A stretch of 64,000 bases of DNA, from NCBI GenBank assembly GCA_903772945.1, contig CAICTM010000417.1, positions 1 to 64,000 of the forward strand, in the 5' to 3' direction. The position numbers and the translations under genes were made by a program. The DNA comes from Seminavis robusta. Taxonomy: Eukaryota > Bacillariophyta > Bacillariophyceae > Naviculales > Naviculaceae. A model generated the notes under the pieces. That model was not told where the DNA came from and ran no database searches. It saw nothing but the letters and a program-made list of their open reading frames with translations. How positions within the stretch are numbered: the stretch's first letter is position 1; each line of letters opens with the position of its first letter. Below are positions 20,700 through 32,188 of this stretch, piece after piece.

Positions 20700-22067
20700 T
20701 ATTTGAATGATTGCAATAAAAAAAGTGTGAAAGAAACGAACTGGGATGTGCTTGGGTTTTTGGGTTGGATAAAAAATGTGGGATCAGAGGCTTTTACGGT
20801 GCAGAGAGCTTTTTTGTCAACGCGTCAACGCAAGATCTTCTTTTGGGATCCTCGGCCATCTGCCACTCCTGTTGCGGTACAAGAGCACGTACCCGCAAGC
20901 TTGGGGAAAGGGGAACTAACACGAGCCACGCAATCCCTCATTTCGGCGACTGTGAAGGGACTGTTAAGCCTAGAACCACATCATGAAGGATTCAGCGTCA
21001 GAGCTGTCAGACCCCTTCGGTTGGGGTACAGGTGGTCAAGGATTACGGCACTTCTTCAATTAATAACCCGGAACAGGCTTGATTGAATTCTTTTGAACTA
21101 GGTGGAACCGAGATTTATGATAGAGCAGAATGAAATCGTGTCAAAGCAGAGACCTTATCATCGTTAAAACGTACCGGTATGCCATTGATTTGCAAAAACT
21201 AACCGTAGTTTGTATTACGTGTAGCACGAATTGTAAAGCATCAATTACTCAGTTACTACGGTACTGCAGGCACTCTTCTCTTTCTGTTTTTCATACCTTG
21301 ACCACTTTTTCTCGCTGTGAGCCGCTTTGACACCTTGTTGAAGACGGCTTTTACTAGGTGCTCTTACTATAAACTTTTTGTGAAGTATTGGTGCACTAAG
21401 AACTTAATCCTTCATGCCTACTTTCTCAACAGCGCATTACCAAGTAACCAAATAATATATATATATGATACTCTACTAGTAAGAGCTATACTATGTGCAC
21501 TTTCATAACAAATTCAAGATGCCCCAACTTTCCATGAGGTTCCCTCTTCAGAATCGGTTGAACGAAGAAGCGAATACATGTCATGTACTTCTAAAGATTG
21601 ATCGAAAACTCCAAACTCCAAAGAAGTTGCTGAAACAGTGTTCTCCAGGTCGACAATGATGATATAGTCTAATACCAGCTATGATATTATTATGATGATA
21701 GGTGAGCGATGATAGTCAATGTATTATGGACTGCCGGCTGCTGACTGCGAACAGGTTGACCCATGACATGGTGATGAAGGAGCTCTTTTGTTCATCAGAA
21801 GTTAGTTGTCAGATGCCTGGCCTGTGGCCTCACACAGCCATGACAAAAACCTTGGATAACAGCATGTTCATCAGAAGTTGTCGGATGCAGCCTGACAAAA
21901 ACAGAGAAACCTTGGATTCTATTACAATAGTCGTAAGTACCGTACTAGTACTGTACAAGTAAAGGCATGCTCTGGTTGTACATCAGTATGCTGGTACCAT
22001 CTCAAATCTCAAGCTTGCTGTGTCAAGAACGTGTCAACTGGATGATCTAGTGAGGGTGATGCCCCTT
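20700..22067. other. non-coding stretch
   Basis: AT-richer intergenic DNA with only short unsupported ORFs. No repeat of note beyond a TATATATATA tract near 21453. Confidence 0.4.
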
Positions 22068-22340
22068 TTACAAAGATTTAAAGCCTGGCCAGTCAGAGGG
22101 TACCGCTGTACCGGTAGACGTACGGACGTATGGAGCGACCAACTCGTGTATCCAACATTCTATTCTGTGGATTGTGGATTGGTGGAAGGAGGAGGAGGAC
22201 GTGTACCAGTCAGATCTGTTCTTCGCCTTGGCTACATCGTTCTTTGAACCTGCTTTCGGTCCCCTCTTCGCTCCTTTCTTCTTCGTTGCGGTTGAATCGG
22301 CGCCGTTCATGTTGGCGCCGTTCATGTTGGCGCCGTTCAT
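22068..22340 (-). CDS. possible small basic protein or first exon
   Basis: ATG at 22340 begins three M-N-G-A-N repeats encoded by a 15-base tandem repeat (TTCATGTTGGCGCCG on the plus strand). A Lys/Gly/Ala-rich tract follows (KKKGAKRGPKAGSK), typical of nucleic-acid-binding tails. After about residue 45 the sequence loses character and may be intron read-through. No family is recognised. Confidence 0.3.
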   Translation of the reverse strand: MNGANMNGANMNGADSTATKKKGAKRGPKAGSKNDVAKAKNRSDWYTSSSSFHQSTIHRIECWIHELVAPYVRTSTGTAVPSDWPGFKSL

Positions 22341-22420
22341 GTTGGTCTAGGTCGGATTGGAGGAATTGTTATGGTTTGCTTGCACTTGTTTTGTTGCTCA
22401 GAGAATTGTTTTTGTCTCCT

Positions 22421-22496
22421 CTCTGCCATTCTGCGCAAATCTCGCGAAAACACCATGAAAAACCCCACGAACGAAGATTTGCGCGGACTGGCAGAG
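22421..22496. repeat. 22-bp inverted repeat (stem-loop)
   Basis: Bases 22421-22442 pair with 22475-22496 at 20 of 22 positions around a 32-base loop. It is followed by GCATGCATTGGCATGCATTGG-like direct repeats (about 22534-22560). No ORF explains it. Confidence 0.8.
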
Positions 22497-23593
22497 AATG
22501 GACAGGCAAGCGAACTCCCATCGGCACCTCATCGGCATGCATTGGCATGCATTGGCATTTACACGTATGTCTCTGTCGAATTGGACCGTTTGCGATGGAT
22601 TGCGAGCGATTGTTTTGCTGCTACGTGTACTGACATCATTCACAGTCACTCACGAGTGACTGGGGGGGGAACTCGAGATATAATAAATATTATAGAGCGA
22701 ATAAATATAAGATTATAAATATAAGCGAGCGTTAACTGTACCATACCACCTGGAAGTGCAGCGAGCGTTCGCTGGTGGATGCTAGTCTAACTCGAACCGA
22801 AGTCCCAGGTTATACAGTACACCACTGTCAGTTCATGCTCAGCAGTAACCCACAGATCTTAAGCCAGCCCCGGCGGAGAAGAAAACTTTGAGAAAACCAT
22901 TCAGAGAAAGGGCGGCGATTGCCTTTTCTCGCTTGCCCCAAGGATATGCTTTGTTTCAAGTCTTACAGTAGTGAACAGGCAGAATGGCTGTGCAATCCGT
23001 TTGTGAAAGTACTGTGGTTGATCCATGCAGAGAAAGGTCCTTCCTTTTACAATCAGTGTCATGGGCTATGACGCGATCAAACAACAGGACGCACTTAGGA
23101 CTACTACGGTGTCACATCAGAGCTGATTGCGCAAGAGGCCAATGTGCAACTGAGCGGGTGTGGCGAAGGGAGACCTCTATGGGTCACGTGCAAGGAACAG
23201 ATGGACAAGGTAACACGACCTGTTGCAATGATCGAGCTAGTCACGAGGACAGTGACGAATCAATATGGGAGCAGTCGCTTTCAATCGACTCTACCGGACC
23301 CGACACGGCGCTGCATGCAAAGAGCGGCTCCCTTACCAATGTCGGGTACTCTACGTGCTGGAACTGAAAAGTGTCAGATTGATGGTTTAATTCTAAAAAG
23401 ATGCAGTGGGTAAAGAGTAGAGTTCTCAATGGAGCTGAGACGAGATGCTCTTCAGACAGGGACAGAGGCAAAGCCTTGAATCGAAAGTTTTAGGTCCATC
23501 GGGGAGAGAGTGGCGAAAATGCTTCTACAGCAACATGTATTCTCTTGTAGCCATGTTTGCAACTGCCTGCCTAGTAGCATACTCGGTTGTTCT
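22497..23593. other. non-coding stretch
   Basis: No supported gene. It contains short palindromes (ACTCACGAGTGACT near 22645) and AT-rich AATATAAG copies. It includes the 3' flank of the minus-strand receptor gene. Confidence 0.4.
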
Positions 23594-25495
23594 CTACTGT
23601 GTCGGTGTTGCCACATGGCTGCAATCGGAAACAATGTTTGATGACGGGTTGGCTATGCCGGACGCTTCGTCTTGGGCCTGAACTGGTTCTATCGTTTGGG
23701 CGATAGGAGAATTGTTGACGAATAGTTCGTTCATGTTGGAATCTTCTTCTTCCTCAACCAGCAGAGGCGCTACGGGAGCCAGTCTATTCTGTTCAGGTTG
23801 TGCATTGCCGTCGTCCTTGTCAGCCAGTTCTGATGCCACAGCCTGCACACCGTAAGATGGTTCACCCAACGTGCCAAGTTCAGTCGTCTTCGGCGGCTCA
23901 ACAGAGTCCAGCTCTGGTGCGTCCGTTTCGTCGTTCTCGCCCGAGGATAAGTGTTGTGTACCCTCCTGGGTAGCGTCTGATTGCTGTGCATATGCCGGAC
24001 CCTTGTCCTCTGTGCGGGTCGAAGTGGGTCTCTCCTCTGTCACGGGGCGCATCGACCCAACAACTTGCAAACTAGAATACTCCTCCATTTTGAGGGGTCT
24101 GTGCGTTGGTGCATCATTGCATACCGCGGCTGGATCGGTGGCAGCCTGCATCCTCTCTTCTTCTTCTTCTTGCTTTTCTTCCTCTGTCACCGTTAGTGGA
24201 ACAGGATGATGATGATGATTATCCATAAAGCTCATTCGGGACGTATGATCTGTATCTTGTTGTCCTTGCAGGGCATCCTGCTTGTCTTTTTGCTCCTTGT
24301 TCCGTCGTCGTTTGGCGGCTGCGGCCGACGTGGGAATCTCGACTCCGCCCAAGATTTGACGCCAGATCCAAACCAAAGACATGTCTGGTTCGACGGTCCT
24401 CCATCGTGCCACTTTGGGACGAATGTAGACAAAGAAATTCAAAAAGCCTTGGAGTGGACCGAAAAAGGCGGACAGTACCTGGAGCGTGTAGAGGAAGGGC
24501 TGTGACTTTTGTTCCTGGATTTGCTGTGGGTCCATGACCCCGCTCAATCCACCCAAGACCGTGAACCAAATTCCAGAGTTAAAGTAGATGAGGGCGTACA
24601 GAATGGCTTGAGTTCGGACCTGCAGAATTCTCTTTTGAAACGGGTTCTCTTCAGCAGGTTGGGTGTTGCTGCTGGTGAGGCTATTGGCAAGTTTGCTGGT
24701 AATGGAAGAACCTGGATTGGTGGTGGTGCTGATGCTGGATTTGGCCGTAGTAGAGCTTCCTTTGAACTGAAATTGAGCCGACTGTCGCAGCTTTTGTCGG
24801 ACCGTCCAGTACAGCCAAAAGGTGGCTCCATAGCTGGTAATGGTGACAGCTCCCTGGAGGAATGAAGCTGCCGCCACCAATCGAAACACTAGGTTGTACT
24901 TTTCACATTGCATGCGATCATCGTCGTAGTCCTCGTCTTGACCTGTGCAGCCATAGGGATAGACTGTAAAGTAGCAAATGGGGAGAATGGCTGTTGGATG
25001 AATGACTTGTGCCGCGAGACCGATACTGCCCATGATAATGGGTACCAACAGGGTGACACAATGCAGCACAATCTCTCGTTTGGGAAGCTTCAGTCTGGAT
25101 GTTCGCCGTGCCAGATTGGGTTCTTTCCAGTTGTAGCGCACCGTGGCCAAATAGTAGAGACTCAAGTAGCAGCTATAGCAACATCCGGTCCACACAAACG
25201 TTGCCAGAAACAAACCAGCAGCCGAACAGGTCTGAGCGTTTCCAAAGGCGGCATAACTGTAATCCAACTCTTGCGGCAAGGCAAATGGCGTGATCAAAAG
25301 GGTCAAAGTCAAGCAGACATCCGAGATGCTAATGTACAGGAGGAGCCGTTGCACCATTTGAGACAGATCTCGTCGTGTCATGTAAATAATACACGAGGAT
25401 CCAACCAACGAGAGGAAACTCGAGATGCTGAGGAGGACACCCAGGGGAATGGCAAGGTTGTCCGGAAGAGGAACATAAGGAACATACTTTGACAT
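23594..25495 (-). CDS. seven-transmembrane GPCR with long cytoplasmic tail, 633 residues
   Basis: Single-exon ORF from ATG 25495. Seven hydrophobic segments are visible at residues ~15-39, 49-71, 90-118, 141-165, 201-231, 296-319 and 333-358. Cys90 at the top of TM3 and Cys174/Cys183 in the second outer loop could form the usual disulfide. TM7 ends QGFLNFFVYIRPK, as in cAMP-receptor/Git3-like GPCRs, where an Asn and Tyr take the place of NPxxY. The third inner loop is Ser/Thr-rich (~240-282). About 270 residues of acidic, Gln- and His-rich tail follow, likely phosphorylated and signalling-related. It should sit in the plasma membrane and couple to G proteins. Ligand is unknown; the class E/cAMP-like assignment is moderate. 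Confidence 0.8.
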   Translation of the reverse strand: MSKYVPYVPLPDNLAIPLGVLLSISSFLSLVGSSCIIYMTRRDLSQMVQRLLLYISISDVCLTLTLLITPFALPQELDYSYAAFGNAQTCSAAGLFLATFVWTGCCYSCYLSLYYLATVRYNWKEPNLARRTSRLKLPKREIVLHCVTLLVPIIMGSIGLAAQVIHPTAILPICYFTVYPYGCTGQDEDYDDDRMQCEKYNLVFRLVAAASFLQGAVTITSYGATFWLYWTVRQKLRQSAQFQFKGSSTTAKSSISTTTNPGSSITSKLANSLTSSNTQPAEENPFQKRILQVRTQAILYALIYFNSGIWFTVLGGLSGVMDPQQIQEQKSQPFLYTLQVLSAFFGPLQGFLNFFVYIRPKVARWRTVEPDMSLVWIWRQILGGVEIPTSAAAAKRRRNKEQKDKQDALQGQQDTDHTSRMSFMDNHHHHPVPLTVTEEEKQEEEEERMQAATDPAAVCNDAPTHRPLKMEEYSSLQVVGSMRPVTEERPTSTRTEDKGPAYAQQSDATQEGTQHLSSGENDETDAPELDSVEPPKTTELGTLGEPSYGVQAVASELADKDDGNAQPEQNRLAPVAPLLVEEEEDSNMNELFVNNSPIAQTIEPVQAQDEASGIANPSSNIVSDCSHVATPTQ

Positions 25496-26344
25496 CTTGC
25501 TGTCCTGTGTGTAAACTTGGATTGACTTTCTTCTAGCTACTAGCTAGCAGCGATGAGTGATATAAGAGAGAAAAGAATAATGTTGTGGGAAGGGTGGAGG
25601 AAGAGGGAGTGGAGTTGCGTGGCGAAGCGAAGCGTATGCAGCAGCTATTGCAGCTTTGAAGTTGGACGACGCAGAAAGACAGGGGAAAGAATGCGATAAC
25701 AGTCTCTTTCCCAAAAACGTCATAGTTAATTAACGCTTCTGCCACATCATCACGTGTATCTTTTGCATTGGGCTGTTTGATTTGGTACCAGTACCAGTCT
25801 GGTACTGGTTCAACGTTAGAGCTCCTTTTGAACACGTAGCAGCAAGTCGACGGTAGACAGAGCGATGCAGAGGGCAAGGACTCGAGAGCGACGAAGCAAC
25901 CATTAAGCAATCGAGCCGGATGAGAGCCAGCTAGCCAAGCTACTAGCTAGCTACGCCCCAACACTTGGTTTATGCAGTACGAGTTGCAATCGTCTGAAGC
26001 CGCTCTCTCGACCACTGATCACGTTATGTGGCTGAGTCGACCTTGATAGCCATCATCATACCCATCACTCATTACCATTTCGCTCCTTTTCCATCAAATA
26101 CGGTAGGCCCTGTAGGTGCCGACGATGGCAGGTCAGTGCTCGGATGCGGCCCACAAGCCGTCATCCTACAGAAGCCAGCCTTCTTTTGAATATCTACCAG
26201 TACAACGCGCGGTCAAACATGAAGAAGTACCGTAGCTAATAAGGTACAATCAAAACACGTGCATTGCACGGACTGCAACATCAGCCCGTATTCGTTACTA
26301 TCCAAAACACTTTCTACTATCAAACAAACCTCCTAGCTAGTATG
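25496..26344. other. intergenic, promoter side of the receptor gene
   Basis: No gene is seen. The region includes CTAGCTAG-type palindromes next to the receptor start and the 3' flank of the P450 pseudogene. Confidence 0.4.
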
Positions 26345-27880
26345 TTACGGTTGCCTCAATGTGACTTTCATGGGAAAGCCTCCCTTCATGCTCCTCATCA
26401 TAGAAAAGGCCTCATCGGCTCCATCATGTCCTTGGATATCTTCGAATTCAAACCTTTGAATCAGATACTAGGCCAGTGTCAACTTCATGGTGTTGAGGGC
26501 CATGGGTTTCCCTAAACAAAAACTTTTCCCTGCATGGAAGGTAGAGTATTTGGATGCAGTTTGATTCTTCTGGTTCAAGAACCGGGTAGGTTTGAACTCA
26601 CCAGCATCACTGCCCCAAACCTGACAGCTCCTTCCAACATCAAAAGGCGGCAATGCCATCATGGCTCCTTTGGGAATAAAGGTCCCATCAGGTAGGACAT
26701 CATCATTGATGGCATATTTGAGTGTCACAGGAACAGAAGGATGGAATCGAAGAACCTCCATCACAATGGCATCCATGTATTGCAGCTTTTGAATTGTGTT
26801 GAATGAGTAATCTCCATCGTTGTCACCATCAATCCTGCCACAGACGCCATTGCCTCTTTTAACATCTTCTCCACTACTTCAGGATGCTTGCTGAGCTCAA
26901 AGAGTGTCCAGGAGAGAGCTACAGCAGTGGTGTCACGCCCAGCCACCAAGAAATTCATAACCACATCCCTTAGTTCCTTATCTGGAATGGGCCATTATGT
27001 TTGGTGGCATAATCGATGAATCGACTAAGAATGTCTGGACCAAGTTTCCCGTCCTCGGCTGTGCGTCTTCGTCCCTGGATGATTTCCTTGGCATGCTCAT
27101 CAAGGATGACCTTGAGCTCACCAATCCTTTTTTCTCTTTTGGTCACATTGAAGAAACGTTTTAGCTCAAACAAAGGATCTGTGATTCGTTCAACCAAGAG
27201 TTGCTGCATTTCGTTAAATGCTAGGGTAAAAGGATGCTGTGTTTTGTTCTGGAGGCTCCCATATTCTAACCCAAATGACAGAACACATGTGATATCCAAG
27301 GTCATGCGAAAGAAGAAATCTTGGAAGTCAACCTCCTGTCCAGTGCTCGAGGCAACATTCAGGAGAGCTGAAAGCTCTTTCACCTTCTTCAATGTGACTT
27401 TGGAACCCTCTCGTAGTAGGTTAGTAGAGAACATGCGGGAAGCAATCTTTCTGTGGCGATACCAAGTTGGCTGGTCCGTCAGCCACAAGGATCCCATTTC
27501 CCATTCCAAACAAACTTCGAATACCATCTCCTTTTTCGTAGTTTTCAAAATTGCTGCCTAGAACATGCTCGATGTTCTTTGCTTCAACAGTGCAAAAGAA
27601 GGAGCCACTCATGGCTCCAATATGAGGCAATGGGCCACCCCATGTACACTGGTACTTTTCACTAAAATTGTGCAGTGCTTCTGTCAGTCTGTCTCTGTTT
27701 TCTTTGAAGAGAGGCAGTAGAATGCCAAGGAAGGGTCCTTTCTGGACCTGGTAAGGCTTTGTCCACAGGAAAGGGCTTGAAACGTTTTTAGACGCGAAGA
27801 AATGCATAAATCAAGACAACAACAGCAATGACGGGACCCGTCGGGAAACTGGTTGCAGTTGTTGTTGCGGTACCAGTAGT
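26345..27880 (-). pseudogene. cytochrome P450 pseudogene
   Basis: Pieces in successive frames cover a whole P450. A hydrophobic anchor (PVIAVVVLIYAFLR, ~27810-27855) is followed by a frame change near 27800. Further shifts lie near 27470, near 26980 and near 26805, and an in-frame TAG follows LTLA before the last ~35 codons. Landmarks: I-helix AGRDTT, ExxR as EVLR in MEVLRFHP, PERF-like FKPTRFLN, heme loop FHAGKSFCLG with the Cys ligand present but the usual Arg replaced by Ser. The coding remains end in TAA at 26345. By layout it resembles CYP4/CYP86/CYP97-like enzymes of the endoplasmic reticulum or plastid; no clan is claimed. Too many lesions for a working gene unless several are sequence errors. 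Confidence 0.85.
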
Positions 27881-28672
27881 ACTGTTCAAGGTAGAAGTGT
27901 AAATCTGAAGGAATGACGTGTGCCCGACTGGAGGAATTCCCAGAGTGGATAGACCGAAGCTATTCTTTCTAGCTAGAAATACTACTCTAGTACGGAAATC
28001 TAGATCCTAGCTAGCTAGCTAGTAGAGTAGGAGATCCAATGCCCACCCACTTGTGCGGCAATGCAAGTCCCGGGTAATCGAGTCACCTTCAACACCTCCT
28101 ACAACACCAATCGAGCGTCTCTGCACCTCCAGGTAAAAATGCTTCCAGGGTCATTTTCCCCTTTTCTTCTTTTTGTGGGCTTGATTTAGAGAATAATGAC
28201 ACGGCAGATGCAGTCAGGGCAGGCTCTCTATTTGACCTTACCTGCGTGGGAAAAGGTGTGGACTGGCTCAAGACTCCACTGGATCTTGAAGAAGACAAGG
28301 GCTTCTTTCGAAGACAGTGTCTTCTTTCGAAGACAGAATCTTCAACAGAAGACACTGTCTTCGACGAGGCATCTTCGAAGTCTAGCTGGACACTGAAGTC
28401 GAAGATGCTGTCTTCCAAAGAACACGAATGGAATGCAGACAATTGTGTTCGGAGAAATCGCTAAAATTAGAAAAGCTCTTCCGTGATTGAACTGTGCTCG
28501 ACTAGCTGAACAACTCCAACAGGAAAAATAGCCACTGCCACACCAAAGAGGCAGTGCTTCGTGGGAAGCCCAAGTCACACTATCAGAACCACTGTAATAG
28601 GTTGGTAGAGGAGAGGTGCAGCCGACGCGTATTTGACGTAATGAACTTTACAGGTATAAATTACTCTAGCCG
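27881..28672. other. non-coding stretch with GTCTTC/GAAGAC cluster
   Basis: No gene. Between about 28285 and 28415 the hexamer GAAGAC or GTCTTC recurs many times in both orientations (TTTCGAAGACAGTGTCTTC twice). This forms nested palindromes like those at 36083-36205. Confidence 0.7.
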
Positions 28673-29524
28673 CTAAATATCTTCCATTTCTGAATCCAAG
28701 ACTTCCTCGTCCTCCCATCCTGGCAACACAATGCCTTGCTTTTTCAGGTTCTTCCGGAGTTTTTCATCAGCACGGTATTCAAGGGTGTAAAGATACTTCT
28801 TGGTGCGAATCTCTTGCCTAATCTTCCACCTAAAGTCATCCTTTCTTGAGAAGGCTTCTTTGTATTCTGGTCTTGTCTCCCAAAGCTCAGAAGGCCGCAT
28901 GGTCTCATGCTTTCCTTCAGCCATGTCCTGCTGCAACAGTTTCTGTGCTGAGGATCCATTCCATTGAGGCTCACCACGGTGATTCAGCATGGGCACGGGG
29001 TGATTCTTCATTGCATTTTCCAGAGCATTCCTATCATTTGCGGCCCTACCTTGATCTCTCTTGACAATTGCTCTCAAACCACTTAAGCGAGTAGCAAACG
29101 TGTCATTAAACTTCATTCCCTCTATTTTAAACTCAACTGTGTCATGGTAGGCACACCAGACTTGAGCTGGTCCCATCTCCTTTGCGTCAAGAGGTATTCT
29201 GCCTTCTGCAATTTCGTTGTAGAGAAGAATCCTGGCTGGATGATCTTGGTCCCAAGTCAGCGTTTTCTTCTTTCCTCCCTGCTCTTTATCTTCTACTACT
29301 TGCTCTCTCAACTTCCTTAAACGTCGATTAAATGCACTGTTAAACTTCATACCCTCCATTTGAAATTCAATGGTGTCATGATACGTACACCAGACTTCAG
29401 CTGGTCCCATCTCCTCCTCATCAAGTGGAATCCTGCCTTCTGCAATTTCCTTGTAGAGGAGAATCCTGGCTGGATGATCTTTATCCCATCTCAGGCCACC
29501 ATCCTTATTCGTCCTTGGTGGCAT
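28673..29524 (-). CDS. triple DHP-repeat protein, function unknown
   Basis: The best start is the ATG at 29524 (MPPRTNKDGG), giving 283 residues; the frame stays open upstream. Three repeats follow in order. Two near-identical ones read LRWDKDHPARILLYKEIAEG, then IPLD, EMGPAEVWC, DT(I/V)EF and a Leu/Arg-rich end. A divergent third reads WNGSSAQKLLQQDMAEG ... RPSELWETRPEYKEAF. The C-terminus is acidic. The repeat looks like a small helical fold, perhaps DNA-binding. A single copy occurs in the protein at 2148-2372. The gene is divergent from a spliced gene at 30029 and shares its neighbourhood with a DDE transposase, so it may be a transposon accessory protein. No function is assigned. Confidence 0.65.
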   Translation of the reverse strand: MPPRTNKDGGLRWDKDHPARILLYKEIAEGRIPLDEEEMGPAEVWCTYHDTIEFQMEGMKFNSAFNRRLRKLREQVVEDKEQGGKKKTLTWDQDHPARILLYNEIAEGRIPLDAKEMGPAQVWCAYHDTVEFKIEGMKFNDTFATRLSGLRAIVKRDQGRAANDRNALENAMKNHPVPMLNHRGEPQWNGSSAQKLLQQDMAEGKHETMRPSELWETRPEYKEAFSRKDDFRWKIRQEIRTKKYLYTLEYRADEKLRKNLKKQGIVLPGWEDEEVLDSEMEDI

Positions 29525-30028
29525 GGCTGTGGGCTCCTGATCAGTTTCTTTTGTGGAGAGGAAGACAGTGCCAAAGTTCACGATCTTGGCAAAACAGTGT
29601 TGGAAATGCGTATTTACGTGATTCTCGAATCGAATCGAGAAGGTACGGACCCACATCTCGAGCCACAAGTCAGCCCCACCAATTCATTCGATTCGATTCG
29701 ATTCGCCAATTTGTTCGTGCAAACGGATAACTCGATTCATTCGATTCCTTCCGTGCCAGCCACCTCATTATTACGGTATTTTAGCTCAAGCTAGCGATTG
29801 GACATGTCGTCGTGTTGTAGCACGCAAATTTGAAATCTACGGTACCGGTGGTACAAAGTCCCGGTTCAAGTTTCAATCGCTAACTTCAGCTCCCACCAGC
29901 CGTTTTTGCTGGCTTTGATAGCACCAGTCCCGAAGGGAAATTGCAAGACAGGATCGTCGCTGATCAACTCGTGTCTTTTCGGGCACTTGGGATCCTCATT
30001 CAAAAAGTTATCATCATCTCTTCTCACA

Positions 30029-32188
30029 ATGCTCAACAGCAATAGCACCAACAAGGACAATCACAAGAGCAGCTCAGCTCGAGGAGTTTCTCTACATATC
30101 CGCAAGCAGCTGGCAAAGGACATCCATAGAGCTGGTGGCATAGAAGCTATTGGGCTTGAAAACGACGGAAAAACACTTGACCAAATCCTCAAACAAAAGG
30201 AGCATCTCTACGGAAAACGTGGCAGCACAGAACGTCGACAGGTCCGCAACTTGTTCCACAAGTGGAAGAACTACTCGCCTGAGAAATATTGTGAACAGGT
30301 TGTGATTCCCCTTGTTCTTGCTGATACAGCTACTGAAGATACTGCTAGCCACACAGCAGACTCTAGCTTCGACGTACCAACACCGGAACCAACACCAAGC
30401 CAAATCCCCCCACCTAAACCCAGCAGGACAGCAGCAAGAACCAAGTCCATCCCTTCACTTAGTGAGAAGCCAAAACCCGCAATCACCAAGCCCGCATCAT
30501 TTTTTTTTGAGAAGCCAGAGCCAACAACCATGTCTCGTGACAACTCATTCACTATCAAGGTCAACACTGAACGTCCAGAGGCAAACAGAGAAGTTATGGT
30601 GTATGAACTAGACAGGATCCAGGGTGTTGGCGACAAGCAGAACCAGCTCTTTAGCGGATTCTGGATAGTTATGCCCATTGATTTCCGCTACATTTTGGAT
30701 GACGACGAGACCACTCACTGGAAGGTTTCGGTCATAGCAAAGAACAAGCTCTTACTTTCGATACAAGCTTGGAATTACTCAGCACTTCATGACAGGGATG
30801 AATTCAAAAAGTGTGTAACCAAGAATGATTTGGAAGCCATGGATGGTGCTATGCATGATCTGATTGATGAGAAGACTTGTGAAGTCTATGAGGACCGAAA
30901 GTGGAAGCATCTAATTTTGGAGTTTGAACAAGATGTCCACTTGTCCACAAAGGAAATCTATGATAATGATGTTGTCGAGCTGGAGCCCCTGCTGCTTCCC
31001 ATCACTGTGAAACATCCCAAGAATCCCAAGCTGAAATACACTTCTATGTTTGCATCATGGAAAGTGGCACGAATTGATGTGAAGGCTCGCAAAATGGGGA
31101 AGGTTGGAAAGAAAGAGAAGAAGAGCAATGCTGCTCGCCAACTAGAGGCATTAATGAATGGTATGACACTTGGCTAAGAGCTCTGTGTGCTGCGAAAAGT
31201 AAAGTTACTAATGAATCTTTTGTGTTATTCCACCTTCGTGTATGCTGTAGGTATATCTATTCATAATGATGATACTGTGCTTGCTCCTGTGGACTCTGAG
31301 TCTGAAGAGGAGGAGTCTGAAGAGGAGGAGTCTGAAGACGAGGAGTCTGAAGAAGAAGAGCGGATGAAGATCTGCGATATTGAAATGCTAACAGCCCCAG
31401 TGGCTAGCATCGCACCTGTAAAGCCTAGCCCCGTATTCAGTCTGGAGACAGTGCCAAAACTTTCACCGGTTCCTCAAGGCATGCCATCGGTCTTGTTTGC
31501 TGCTGCCCCAACAGGTAGCCTGGCTCCCAATCCACCTACAAGGGACACTCAAGAGATGACAGAAGAGCTCCGCAAGAACTCATTCAAGCCACGCCCAAGT
31601 AGCAGAGTTTCACGTGCCTACACGGCGGAGCAGAGGAGGAAGGAAAGGAGAGCAGAGAAGCAGAACCAAGCCAGATTGAAAAACCCCACCCCTGGCATTG
31701 ATGAAAACTTCCTCCAGGGTCTTATCGTTGCCGCAGATACCTCCCATGAGAAGACAAAAGAAATAATGGCAAAGTCAAAAACCCCAACTGAGGAAAGCGT
31801 TGATACAGATTCAGAGGCGGACACAGACGATGAAGGCTCGGACAATGAAGACTCAGTTGATGCTTACCGCCATGCTCGCCGAATGGAAAAGGCACATGAA
31901 TTGCTGAAAGAAGAAAAGGGTGGCGACATTGCTTGGTGTGATGCCATGATTGCCGATCTTGAAAAGTTTGTTTCTGAAAATGAAGCAGGCCTTGACGATC
32001 TCCTCGCAGAGGACGATATAAATGCACTGCTAGGAGAGGATAGTGGCAGTGATGATGGTGAAAGCTCTGACAATGCAACTGTCAGGAGAAAGCGTTCTTG
32101 GAATGAAACCAGCAGCGACGAAGAAACTGACACTGACATTGAGATGGATGGAGAAGAATTATTGGAGCCTCCAACCAAGAGGAAATAA
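30029..32188 (+). CDS. spliced acidic hypothetical protein, about 689 residues
   Basis: Exon 1 is 30029-31160 and exon 2 is 31251-32188. The 90-base intron has GTATGA and TGTAG borders and contains a stop, and splicing keeps the frame (LEALMN to GISIHNDD). The N-terminal region is basic with a Pro/Thr linker (PTPEPTPSQIPPPKPS). A globular domain (~220-360) has alternating aromatic and charged residues (FSGFWIVMPIDFRYI). After the splice come Glu/Ser repeats (EEEESEEEESEDEE), a Lys/Arg segment and more acidic tracts, ending in a possible nuclear signal PPTKRK. No family is recognised. It may be a transposon-encoded nuclear protein. If the intron is not removed, exon 1 ends at a stop at 31177. 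Confidence 0.65.
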
